DNA from: Stigmatella aurantiaca DW4/3-1
GTDB lineage: Bacteria; Myxococcota; Myxococcia; Myxococcales; Myxococcaceae
Reading direction: 5' to 3'
NCBI RefSeq assembly: GCF_000165485.1
Contig: NC_014623.1
Coordinates: 4,669,501-4,733,500 of the forward strand
Length of the DNA: 64,000 bases
Shown piece after piece: positions 26,822 to 35,082 of this stretch. Under the pieces are notes generated by a model. The model worked only from the letters and a program-made list of their open reading frames with translations, did not search any database and was not told the origin of the DNA. The stretch's first letter is position 1. Each line of letters opens with the position of its first letter. A program made the translations under genes and the position numbers.

Positions 26822-28578
26822 CTAGGACACGGATCGGTTTCCAGTCCCAGTAAATTCGAGCATTTAGCGAGGGGATCGACAAGAGCCCCCAGATTTGATC
26901 AGGTGGCCACCCTACTTGGCAAGTAACATCCGAGAGAGGTGACCATGGGGATCATGCGGTGGAGGCCGCCGGAGCCATTGAGCGAGCAAGAAGAGCAGTT
27001 CGTGAAGAGGATGGGGAGGAAGGGAAAGCTGTTTGCGTTCCTGCGCCAACATCGCCACGAGCTGTTGGATGAAGCCTTTCAGGAAGAACTGGAAGGGATG
27101 TACCGAGACACGGGAGCGGGAAAGACGCCAGTGCCGCCGGGACTGATGGCGATGGCGACACTGTTGCAAGGCTACCTGGGAGCCTCGGACGCAACGATGG
27201 TGGAACTGACAGTGTTCGACCTGCGAGTGCAGATGGTGCTGGATTGCCTGGGACAAACAGAGCCGGCCTTCAGCCAGGGAGCCTTCTACGACTTTCGGCA
27301 TCGTCTGATTCGAGAGCAGATGGACCAGAGGCTGTTGGAAAAGACGGTGGAGGTGGCGCGCCAGCGGATGAGGTGGGAGGCGCGCCAGACCAAGAGCCTG
27401 CTGAAAGTGGCCATCGACTCGAAGCCGTTGGAGGGAGCGGGGCGAGTGGAGGACACGCTCAACCTGTTGGGTCATGCGGCGCGCAAGGTGGTGATGTGTG
27501 TGGCCAAGCACTTGGAAATTCCAATGAGTTTAGTGTGCCAAGAGGCAGGCATCCCCGTGTTGCTGGAATCGAGCGTGAAGAAGGGGCTGGATGTGGACTG
27601 GAACGAGCGTGAGCAAAAAGCCCGAGCGCTCCAGAAGTTGTACAAGCAGGTAGAGTCCTTGAAGAAGTGGCTGAAAAAGAACCTACCTGAGCACGTGACG
27701 CAGGCCCCGTTATCCGAGCACCTGAAGACGCTGGAGCAGGTGAGCCGCCAGAATCTGGAGCCCGACCCCAACGGAGGAGGAGTGCGAATCCGCTGGGGAG
27801 TGGCCGAAGACAGGCGAGTGTCCATTGAAGATGGGCAAATGCGCCACGGCCGCAAGAGTCAGAGCAAGCGTTTCAACGGCTACAAGCAGCACATCGCCAC
27901 GGAGTTGGAGGGGGACCTCATCCTTGCGTGTGAAGTGACGCCCGCGAATCGTCCCGAGCAGGAGGCAGCGCAAGCGCTCCAGAAGGACATCGAGCGGCAG
28001 GGCTTACAGATTGCAGAATTGTATATAGATAGAGGGTATATCAACAGCCCAGTAGTGGAGGAGGTACAGAAGAAGGGCGGCGAGGTGGTCTGCAAGGCTT
28101 GGGGCAGCCAGAACGGAGAGTTGTTCGCCAAGTCCGCTTTCCATCTGAACATGAGCCGACGGACGGTGACGTGTCCTGCTGGGCAGAGCCAGTCCTTTAC
28201 GCTGGGCCATGTGGTGGAATTTGAGGCACAGAAGTGCGCGAGCTGTCCGCTTCGAGAGAAGTGCACGAGCGCTGCCTCCGGCAGAGGCAGGACGGTGTCC
28301 ATCGCTGAGAACGAGCCTCTTCAACACCGATTGCGCAAGCTGACGAAGAGCCCTGCTGGGCGAGCGCGCTTGCGCCAGCGCGTCAGCGTCGAACACCGGT
28401 TGGCTCATCTGTCGCGAAGGCAGGGGCATCGCGCTCGGTATCGAGGTATTCGCAAGAACGTCTTTGATTTGCGTCGCGCTGCCGCCCTTCAGAACATCGA
28501 GTCATGGCAACGCCACTCAGCACCTGCTCAGCAGCATGGGGAACCGATGACGGGCTCATAAACCGGTCGGTGTTCTAG
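26822..28578 (+). mobile_element. IS1182-family insertion sequence, copy A, with CTAG target duplication
   Basis: CTAG occurs at 26822-26825 and 28575-28578. Next to them are imperfect inverted repeats, GACACGGATCGGTTT (left) and AACACCGACCGGTTT (right, reverse complement), with 12 of 15 matching. The single transposase gene fills the element. It splits a kinase-like gene on the opposite strand. Confidence 0.88.
26945..28561 (+). CDS. IS1182-family transposase (copy A)
   Basis: A transposase of about 538 residues with an N-terminal DUF772-like domain (QGAFYDFRHRLIREQMDQRL), a DDE core (KVAIDSKPLEGAGRVEDT; SKRFNGYKQHIATELEGD; LYIDRGYINSPVVEE), a Cys cluster (CASCPLREKCTSA) and a C-terminal basic region (VEHRLAHLSRRQGHRARYRG). 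ATG 26945 follows GAGAGAGG; a GTG lies two codons upstream. It is related to, but clearly diverged from, the copy at 37128. Confidence 0.92.
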   Translation: MGIMRWRPPEPLSEQEEQFVKRMGRKGKLFAFLRQHRHELLDEAFQEELEGMYRDTGAGKTPVPPGLMAMATLLQGYLGASDATMVELTVFDLRVQMVLDCLGQTEPAFSQGAFYDFRHRLIREQMDQRLLEKTVEVARQRMRWEARQTKSLLKVAIDSKPLEGAGRVEDTLNLLGHAARKVVMCVAKHLEIPMSLVCQEAGIPVLLESSVKKGLDVDWNEREQKARALQKLYKQVESLKKWLKKNLPEHVTQAPLSEHLKTLEQVSRQNLEPDPNGGGVRIRWGVAEDRRVSIEDGQMRHGRKSQSKRFNGYKQHIATELEGDLILACEVTPANRPEQEAAQALQKDIERQGLQIAELYIDRGYINSPVVEEVQKKGGEVVCKAWGSQNGELFAKSAFHLNMSRRTVTCPAGQSQSFTLGHVVEFEAQKCASCPLREKCTSAASGRGRTVSIAENEPLQHRLRKLTKSPAGRARLRQRVSVEHRLAHLSRRQGHRARYRGIRKNVFDLRRAAALQNIESWQRHSAPAQQHGEPMTGS

Positions 28579-29201
28579 CAGCCCTTCCGGTGAGCAATAG
28601 AACGCCTCGCCATGAGGGCGCGGGATAGAGGTTTCCACCCTTCCAGGCAGCAGGGAGCGCGCGCGGGCAAAGTCCGTAAGCACTACCTCGCCCAAGGTGC
28701 CCAAGTAGATGCGGGTAGGGTTCACGTCTCGGTGGACGATGCCCAGCGGGGCGCCGCTCTCGTCCGTGCGCGTGTGCGCGTGGTGCAGGGCGCTCGCCAC
28801 CTCGGCGCCTACGTACAGGCAGAACTCCGGGGAGAGGAACACATTGCGCTGTAGGGAGTAGCTGATCAGCGTGTTGATCGAGGTGCCCTCTACACGCTCG
28901 GACACGACGTAGAGAACGCCCTCGACTTCGTAGCACCCAAGGACACGGGCGATCCGTGGGTCTTCCAGGTACGCGGCTAACCGCGCCTCTTCGCTGAGCC
29001 GCGCGCGCATCCTGGCGAGTGCTTCGGGATCCAATGCAGAGGAAGGCGGCAAGCTGCGGACGATGACGGGGCGCGTGCGCTTCTGTCCCTTGCGTTCCCA
29101 GGCCAGCACGGTCCTTTCCCCAAGCCGGGATTGCGCCAAGTCGGCAACCACCTCACGCGATAGATCCAGCTCATACGAGAGATCGCCCTGAGAGAAGAGA
29201 A
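28579..29201 (-). pseudogene. Protein-kinase-like gene, 5' part (bounded by two IS elements)
   Basis: This is the N-terminal part of a kinase-like domain, with a GTG at 29151 as an internal start candidate and open frame up to the IS66 end. Catalytic residues are degenerate: VIVRSLPP where VAIK is expected, HRDVNPTRIYL for the catalytic loop, and DFA instead of DFG. The frame runs to the CTAG of the IS1182-family element. It was a pseudokinase even before disruption. Its original start may lie beyond the IS66 element (ATG at 31859 on the same strand, MPGSVSL). Confidence 0.75.
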
Positions 29202-29261
29202 GGTATCCGCTGCATGAGCCCCGTCTGGAGTAGCTGAGCCAGAGCGCGCAAGGTGGGGCGC

Positions 29262-29609
29262 ATGGTAGACATCGAGATGTGGAAGAAGCGAGTGGAGGAC
29301 TGGCGCGCCAGCGGGCAGAGCGCCGGGGAGTACTGCAAGAGCCAGGAGTTTACGGCAGGCACGCTCTACCGGTGGTCCAGTCGACTGGCCGAGGCAGCAC
29401 GGGAGGAAGTGGAAGGTGCAATCCCCCTGGTGAGGTTGGTGCGCGGCACCCAGCCCAAGCCTCCGCAGCCCGTAGAGGCCGCGGCGCAGTCGGTGGCGGT
29501 CATCATCGAAGTGAAGGGCGCACGAGTGCTGGTGCCGCCTGGAGCACAGGTAGCGACAGTCGGGGTGGCGCTGGAGGCGCTCGGAGCCGACGGACGGAGC
29601 GGGGCGTAA
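29262..29609 (+). CDS. tnpA: IS66 TnpA accessory protein
   Basis: A protein of about 115 residues with the IS66 TnpA pattern WKKRVEDWRASGQSAGEYCK followed by FTAGTLYRWSSRL, an HTH-like DNA-binding domain. ATG 29262 has AAGGTGG close upstream. Its TAA overlaps the tnpB ATG (TAATG). Confidence 0.85.
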   Translation: MVDIEMWKKRVEDWRASGQSAGEYCKSQEFTAGTLYRWSSRLAEAAREEVEGAIPLVRLVRGTQPKPPQPVEAAAQSVAVIIEVKGARVLVPPGAQVATVGVALEALGADGRSGA

Positions 29610-29950
29610 TGATTCCGCACGGCGTGGAGATCTTCGTCGGGCTGGAGCCCATCGATTTGCGCTGGGGATTCGAGCGGCTGAGCGGGCTGGTGGAGACGCG
29701 ACTGGAGCGCCCGGCGCGCAGTGGAGCCTTGTGCGTGTTTTTCGGCAGGAGGCGCACGGCGCTCAAGGTGCTCTTCTACGATGGGACAGGGCTGTGCCTG
29801 TTCTACAAGCGACTGGACACCGGCTGCTTCCAGGTGCCCCAAGGGCTTGAGGAGGGAGCCACCCACCTGGTGGTGGAGGAGCACGTGCTGGAGGAGTTGC
29901 TGGACGGGCTGCGCGTGGAGGCGCCGCGTCGAGGTCCTCGCCCGCATTGA
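29609..29950 (+). CDS. tnpB: IS66 TnpB (Orf2) protein
   Basis: A 113-residue protein with the IS66 Orf2 signature VEIFVGLEPIDLRWGFERLS and FFGRRRTALKVLFYDGTGLC. It is needed with TnpA and TnpC for IS66 transposition. Translation is probably coupled to tnpA. Confidence 0.92.
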   Translation: MIPHGVEIFVGLEPIDLRWGFERLSGLVETRLERPARSGALCVFFGRRRTALKVLFYDGTGLCLFYKRLDTGCFQVPQGLEEGATHLVVEEHVLEELLDGLRVEAPRRGPRPH

Positions 29951-29975
29951 GTGCAGTGCAGAGGGGCCGCACGCA

Positions 29976-31745
29976 GTGGCCCCTACCTGTCAGGTGGGTA
30001 TCGACAGCGCGGACGTGAAGGGTTACAAGGCCGAGGTGTCCCTGCACGAGCCGGCTTCCGCAGCCCTGGCGCGCATCGCCGAGCTCGAAGCGCTGTTGAG
30101 CGCCGAGAGGCAGCGCAGCGCGCAGCTGGAGAACGAGCGGGACGTGCTGCGTGCCTCGCATGAGCGGCTGCGGCTGGAGTTGGAGTTGCTCAAGCGTCGC
30201 TTGTTCGTCGCCAAGGCCGAGCGGGTGGATACCCAGCAGTTGGAGCTGGAGTTTGCCCAGAAGCTGCGTGCGCTCGAGGAGGTCGCCGGCACGCTAGGCA
30301 TGACCTCGGGCCAGCCGGCGGAAGGCGATTCGGACAAGAAGAAGAAGCGCAAGCCCTCGGGGCGGCGGGACTTGAAGGCGCTGCCGCTGGAAGAGAAGCG
30401 GGTGGAGATTACCGACCCACTCTTCGAAGAGCTGGTGGCTCAGGGCAAGGCCGAGCGTATTGGCTTCGAGGAGAGTAGCAAGCTGGCCTGGCAGCGTGGC
30501 GGCATGCGGCGCCTGGTGGTTGCGCGCGTCAAGTACCGCGCCCTGGGCCGGGACGGCGAAGCGCAGGTGGAGACTGCCCCGGTGCCGCCGGAAGTCCTGC
30601 CGCGCTCGCTGGCGGCGCCCTCGATGCTAGCCCACGTGTTGAGCGAGAAGTTCTGCGACGGGCTGCCGCTGCATCGCCTTGAGGAGCGTGCAGCCCGCGA
30701 CGGCGTCCCGTTGGACCGCGGCACGATGAGCCGGTGGGTCGAAGAGGCGGGGGCGAGCGTGGGAGCCACCGTGGTGGCCGCTGCGCGCCAGCAAGCCCTG
30801 CGCACCGCCTTCTGTATCGCGACCGACGCGACGGGCATCTGCGTGCAGCCGGATAAGCGCCCCGACGGGGCCCGCCAGCCCTGTCGGCGCGGCCACTACT
30901 TTGTGCTCTTGGCGGACAAGGACCACGTCTTCTTCGAGTACACACCTCGAGAGACCAGCGCCGTGGTCGAGGAGCTGTTCCGAGGCTACTCGGGCTACAT
31001 TCAGGCCGACGCCAAGAGTGTCTACGACGTGCTGTTCCGAAAGCCCGACACACCGCCCACCGAGCACGACAGCCCGGAGGAGGTGGGGTGCTGGTCGCAC
31101 TGTCGCAGAAAATTCTGGGAGGCCACCTGCGCCAAGAGCGAGGTGGCGCGCGAAGGACTGGCGCGGATCGGCCGCCTCTTCGCGCTTGAGGAGGCCTGGA
31201 AAGCCGATACCCCGCAGACAATCCACCGCCTGCGCAACGCGCACCTGCGCCCGCACCTGGAGGCCTTCTTCCGCTGGGCAGAAGACGAGTACTCCAAGGT
31301 GCGCGACGAGCGGGGCCTTTTGCGCTCCGCTCTCGGCTACGCGGTGCGCCAGAAGCAGGCGCTGATGCGGGTGCTCGACGATGGCCGGCTCGTACTCGAC
31401 AACAACCGCTCGGAGCGTGCGCTGCGGCGCATCGCCGTAGGCAGGAAGGCTTGGCTCTTCGTCGGCAGCGACGGCCACGCCCAGAGTGTCGGCAACATCC
31501 TCTCGCTCATCGCCTCGGCACGCCTGCACGGGCTCGACCCTGAGGCATACCTGCGAGACCTCTTCCGCGTGCTCGCCCACTGGCCCAGGGAGCGCTACCT
31601 GGAGCTCGCCCCGCTCTACTGGGCCAGCACCCGGGCTCGCCTCGACAGCCGGGAACTCGCCGCAGAGATCGGTCCTCTCACCGTCCCGCCGCCTCTCCTC
31701 CCGGCGCCGCAACAGGAGGCTGCGGCGAACGGATCGTCCCGATAG
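29976..31745 (+). CDS. tnpC: IS66 TnpC transposase
   Basis: A DDE transposase of about 590 residues: an N-terminal coiled coil (residues ~25-90), a zinc-binding region, the core LRTAFCIATDATGICVQPDK with DDE residues, YIQADAKSVYDVLF, CWSHCRRKFWEA, and the C-terminal LDNNRSERALRRIAVGRKAW motif. GTG 29976 is the likely start (GAGGGG ~11 nt upstream); a later GTG at 29994 is possible. Confidence 0.88.
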   Translation: MAPTCQVGIDSADVKGYKAEVSLHEPASAALARIAELEALLSAERQRSAQLENERDVLRASHERLRLELELLKRRLFVAKAERVDTQQLELEFAQKLRALEEVAGTLGMTSGQPAEGDSDKKKKRKPSGRRDLKALPLEEKRVEITDPLFEELVAQGKAERIGFEESSKLAWQRGGMRRLVVARVKYRALGRDGEAQVETAPVPPEVLPRSLAAPSMLAHVLSEKFCDGLPLHRLEERAARDGVPLDRGTMSRWVEEAGASVGATVVAAARQQALRTAFCIATDATGICVQPDKRPDGARQPCRRGHYFVLLADKDHVFFEYTPRETSAVVEELFRGYSGYIQADAKSVYDVLFRKPDTPPTEHDSPEEVGCWSHCRRKFWEATCAKSEVAREGLARIGRLFALEEAWKADTPQTIHRLRNAHLRPHLEAFFRWAEDEYSKVRDERGLLRSALGYAVRQKQALMRVLDDGRLVLDNNRSERALRRIAVGRKAWLFVGSDGHAQSVGNILSLIASARLHGLDPEAYLRDLFRVLAHWPRERYLELAPLYWASTRARLDSRELAAEIGPLTVPPPLLPAPQQEAAANGSSR

Positions 31746-31960
31746 CGCTGGCTGTGAGGGCCTCGCGTCCATCGCCCCACTCTGCGCGCATCTCCAGGCT
31801 CATCCCAGACGGGGTTCGTGCAGCGGATACCGCGACAGAGAGAAACGCTACCCGGCATGTGCGAGAGGAGTGAACGACGCCAAGGGTTGGGAGCGGCGCG
31901 AGCCCGAGCTACAGCGTCAGTGGAACCCCCAGGAGGCCGCTTTGACGCGGGAGCGCGTCT

Positions 31961-32295
31961 CCGGGCCGAGTTGGAGCTGTCCGACGTTCACCGCTCCACC
32001 GGGACCGAGCTGAAGCAGACCGGCGCACGCACCACCAGGACCGAGCTAGAGAGCTTCGAGGCGGCGCCCCTCGGGCCGAACTGGAGCTGTTGGACGCGCG
32101 CGCCACCGGGCCGGGCTGGAGCTGACCGGCGCGCGCGCCACCGGGCCGAACTGGAGAGCTTCGAGGCGGCGCCCTCGGGCCGAGTTGGGGCTGACCGACG
32201 CGCGCCCTGGGGCCGAGCTGGAGCTGACGGACTCGCGCACCACCGGGGCCGAACTGGAGCTGACGGACTCGCACTCCACCGGGCCGAGCGTGTAT
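31961..32295. repeat. Degenerate ~34-nt tandem repeat array A
   Basis: Nine to ten units of 33-39 nt, each beginning near CCGGGCCGAGCTGGAG. Two endings alternate: CTGACCGACGCGCGCGCCAC and AGCTTCGAGGCGGCGCCCCT. The last unit ends a few nt before the ATG of the nuclease-like gene. The same two variants form array B after that gene. One frame reads as repeats of AELELTDARATG, but stops in the array argue against a long protein. Confidence 0.8.
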
Positions 32296-33207
32296 ATGGG
32301 GACGATGCTCTGGTACGACGAATGGAGTGCGTGGTCTGCCCGCCTCTCAGCGGCTCTCGATACCCTGCAACTCTATGCTCGATCCGGGGGCATTCAAGAG
32401 ACCCTCGGGGCGTCGAACGCGCTTCTCGTTCCAGAGTTCAAGGAACTGTTCTCTCTCCTTGGTGACTTCAACACGAGGTTCGGTACCCACCTCCCCCCCG
32501 GGGCAGGCCTAGCACTTTCGCGATTCTTCTTCGCGCAAACCCAGTCCAAGAGGTTTCTCCCTGAGGGCAACGCCATCGGCCTTCAGGGCGCGTTGCTCCT
32601 AGGCGGGCTACTGAGCGGGGTGCGGTCCCAAGTCACTTACTTCCTCTCCGACAAGCAGACTCGAGCCCGCCGCATGGTTGACCGAGCGTTCACGCATTTG
32701 CAGCGCAGCCTAGCGGCTGACAAGGCGGTGTTCGGTGCGAGGTGGCTTGCTGCGTTCCAGGGGCCGCGCGCTGAGGAGGCATGTGAAAAACTCGGAGCAG
32801 TTCACCTGCTGCAGTTCGGCATCTGGGCCTTTAAGGCTGAGGCCGCTGGCGGGAAGACCGACCTCATTCTGGGCGAGCGCGTAAACGAAGAAGAGGCGAT
32901 GCGCTCAGCCGATGCCATGGTTTTGACCGAGTGGAAGATGGTCCGGGCGAAGGACGACCCCGTAACACGCGCACACGAGGCCCTTGAACAGGCCGAGAAG
33001 TACACGCTGGAAACCCTTGCTGGGTTTGAGCTCTCCTCGTACCGCTACCTCGTCTTGGTGTCGGAGGATTACCTTGCGCCGATTCCCCCGATTCCCCAAG
33101 GGGGCCGCACCTACGAGGTCTGCAACATCGCAGTGACTCCCTCGACGCCTGCCCCGGCGGCGGTTGCTGCTGTCCGTCGTTCCGGAGGCGGAAGCGCTGC
33201 GCCTTAA
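32296..33207 (+). CDS. Uncharacterised protein with PD-(D/E)XK nuclease-like motif
   Basis: A 303-residue protein I do not recognise as a named family. Near residues 195-225 it has KTDLILGER, a spacer, and VLTEWKMVR; the D...ExK spacing in a beta-alpha-beta context is the PD-(D/E)XK nuclease signature found in restriction and anti-phage effectors. The N-terminal 150 residues are helical with a LQGALLLGGLLSGV segment. It is placed inside an accessory island between two arrays of the same repeat. Defence function is an inference. Confidence 0.6.
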   Translation: MGTMLWYDEWSAWSARLSAALDTLQLYARSGGIQETLGASNALLVPEFKELFSLLGDFNTRFGTHLPPGAGLALSRFFFAQTQSKRFLPEGNAIGLQGALLLGGLLSGVRSQVTYFLSDKQTRARRMVDRAFTHLQRSLAADKAVFGARWLAAFQGPRAEEACEKLGAVHLLQFGIWAFKAEAAGGKTDLILGERVNEEEAMRSADAMVLTEWKMVRAKDDPVTRAHEALEQAEKYTLETLAGFELSSYRYLVLVSEDYLAPIPPIPQGGRTYEVCNIAVTPSTPAPAAVAAVRRSGGGSAAP

Positions 33208-33284
33208 AGGCGTGGTGCCCCGCCTCTCTTCCAGTTCTCTCCCGTCGCCGTCTTCTTCGGTGCTTAGCGAGCCTCGACACACTG

Positions 33285-33495
33285 CTTTCGAGACAGCGCC
33301 CCTCGGGCCGAGCTGGAGCTGACCGACGCGCGCCCCCGGGCCGAGTTGGAGAGCTTCGAGGCAACGCCCCTCGGGCCGCACTGGAGCTGTCCGCGCGCGC
33401 CACTGGGGCCGAGCTGGAGAGATTCGAGGCGGCTCCCTCGGGCGGAGCTGGAGCTGTTCGACATGCAGGGCTCCACCGGGCCGAGGTGGAGCTAC
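33285..33495. repeat. Degenerate ~34-nt tandem repeat array B
   Basis: About six units like those of array A, again alternating the GAGCTGACCGACGCGCGC and GAGAGCTTCGAGGC endings, in the same orientation. The array starts 78 nt after the nuclease-like gene. About 160 nt without a gene follow. Confidence 0.78.
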
Positions 33496-33671
33496 CGTAA
33501 CTGCTCGCCGTGCCCCGTCTGAGACAAGAAGAGGTGGGGACCTGCCGCGCCGGTGGAGCACGTCAGACGGACGACGGGTCTCAGACCTGCGCACGTGTCC
33601 TCGCGACGGGTGGCGCGGCGCTGCCAGGCTGAGCCTTGCCCCAGTAGGAAGTGTTACTGTAACTTCTGCTA

Positions 33672-34748
33672 ATGCACATCGTGGACACGAAAGAAGCCGG
33701 TTCGGCATCTGCTATCTACCTCATAGGGCATGGCCCACTGCGCGAGCCGCGCTTGGTGGAGATGCAGCTTTTCCGGATACAAAGATACATCCGGCTGCTT
33801 CCCATGAAAGAAAGGCGGGATATTCCGCTCCCGGCAGATGAGGTGTTTGTTGATATCAACTATCCGCGGAAGACAGTGATCGAAGCTCGCGATGGTTTTC
33901 CTGCACTGAAGCAGCTCGTGGCCGCAATCCGAAGTAAGAGAATCTCCCATGTGTTCGTGGATATAGTTCCTCCCAATGGTCCACAACTGGGAGTCGAGTG
34001 GAATCCGGATGCTCTATCGAAATCAGGAGCAATAGTTATAAATGTTGTTGATGACGAGCATCGCCTGCTTCACCCCGTCCTTGAGAGATATGGGGCATCG
34101 CCTCAAGAGTTGTTGATCTGGAGTGGTGCTGCAGATAGCGAAGATATGGTGACGTTTTTTCCAGTTCTGGCCGGTCGAATAATGCAAAGACTGGTGTTTG
34201 ACCAGGAGGAGCGAGAAATCCCATATGCGTTAAGTCGCAAAATTGAGCAGCTTTGCGATGAGAGCCCATATGGCGGTGGCAACTTCCCAACGATTTCGAG
34301 CATTACGGAGAATAGACTAGTCCGCAGAAAATGGGAGCAGAGTGAGAAGATAAAATCAAGACGCTCCCAAGAAGAGGTGTTGCTGCGCTTGAGTCCCAGG
34401 TCGGATGAAAAAGCCGTATTGCTGGACGAAGTGCTCTTCGATAAGCCCAGGACCAATGAGCAGTGGATTTGGGCTGAAGAGCGATTGAAAAATCTGGGAT
34501 TCGAGAAGAAAGTCGAAGATCGCCGCATGTCCTTTATTCGAAGGGTCGGCAACCACTTGGTGTATGCCGATCCAAGGTCAGAGGGCAGGATTCATTTCAA
34601 GATCTACGAGATGTCTAAGAATGGAAAAGCTGTGCAATCTGCGTCGACGTTCATGCTGCCTGATAAGTGGAAAAACAATCTCGAGGAGAAACTCTTGAAG
34701 CAGATCGGGGATCAAAGAGTTCGATCACCCGGTAATGATAAGGACTGA
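33672..34748 (+). CDS. AT-richer protein with degenerate serine-recombinase-like N-terminal domain
   Basis: A 358-residue protein. The N-terminal ~140 residues follow the resolvase fold: AIYLIGHG (beta1), EMQLFRIQRYIRLL helix, VFVDINYPRKTVIEARDGFP where resolvases have FxDxxSGxxxxRP, LKQLVAAIRSKRISHVFVD, and GAIVINVVDDE. The catalytic Ser of the usual RVS motif is absent. The C-terminal part is unassigned. Sampled G+C is about 47% (34321-34380), far below the chromosome, which suggests recent transfer. The perfect palindrome GTTACTGTAAC (33653-33663) sits 9 nt before the ATG, a possible autoregulatory site. Confidence 0.55.
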   Translation: MHIVDTKEAGSASAIYLIGHGPLREPRLVEMQLFRIQRYIRLLPMKERRDIPLPADEVFVDINYPRKTVIEARDGFPALKQLVAAIRSKRISHVFVDIVPPNGPQLGVEWNPDALSKSGAIVINVVDDEHRLLHPVLERYGASPQELLIWSGAADSEDMVTFFPVLAGRIMQRLVFDQEEREIPYALSRKIEQLCDESPYGGGNFPTISSITENRLVRRKWEQSEKIKSRRSQEEVLLRLSPRSDEKAVLLDEVLFDKPRTNEQWIWAEERLKNLGFEKKVEDRRMSFIRRVGNHLVYADPRSEGRIHFKIYEMSKNGKAVQSASTFMLPDKWKNNLEEKLLKQIGDQRVRSPGNDKD

Positions 34749-34796
34749 GGCAACCTTTCTCACCTTGGAGCACGGCGCGCGTCAGACTCCCGGCTT

Positions 34797-34990
34797 CGGC
34801 TCGGGCAGCTCGGCCCCGTGGAGCGCGCCAGGGCCACAGCGGTGCTCACCTAGGAGCACCCGCGCGCGATAGGCGCCCGGCCACTTGGCGAGGGCAGCCT
34901 GACCCGTGAAGCGCGCGCCAGGGGCCGCAGCGCTATCCCTCTTCGCGTCCGGGCAGCCCGGCCTGTGGAGCGTGGGTCGGGGCCGCAGCG
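34797..34990. repeat. Three imperfect ~58-nt GC-rich repeats
   Basis: Three copies begin near 34803, 34892 and 34950, sharing GGGCAGC, GTGGAGCG (or GTGAAGCG), GGGCCGCAGCG and a GCTC or CTAT ending. No gene is present in 34749-35082, and the region abuts the group II intron. Function is unknown. Confidence 0.5.
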
Positions 34991-35082
34991 GCGCTCCCGG
35001 TGGGGCGTAGCTGTTCGCCGTCCCCCGCCCTTGCGGGCACGATAGTTCCACTCGGTGCCAGACGGGGTTCGGCGAACTCATA

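Larger units (their letters stand above)
29202..31831 (+). mobile_element. IS66-family insertion sequence
   Basis: The left end GGTATCCGCTGCATGAGCCC and the reverse complement of the right end (GGTATCCGCTGCACGAACCC) form terminal inverted repeats. The element carries the three-gene tnpA-tnpB-tnpC set in order. The flanking 8 nt (GAAGAGAA left, GCGACAGA right) do not match, so the expected 8-bp duplication is missing. It sits in the 5' region of the kinase-like gene. Confidence 0.85.

Noticed and set aside
31961-32295. CRISPR array
   Set aside because: Units are contiguous, degenerate and of variable length, without unique spacers between identical repeats, and no cas genes are present.
31961-32295. 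N-terminal extension of the nuclease-like protein by the repeat peptide AELELTDARATG
   Set aside because: The frame opens only in the last units of the array, there is no RBS before an upstream start, and array B repeats lie after the stop codon.
35046-35075. Shared 30-nt similarity with 41415-41450 as a mobile repeat
   Set aside because: The match around CCAGACGG is partial and also resembles part of the IS66 end; too short to support an element.
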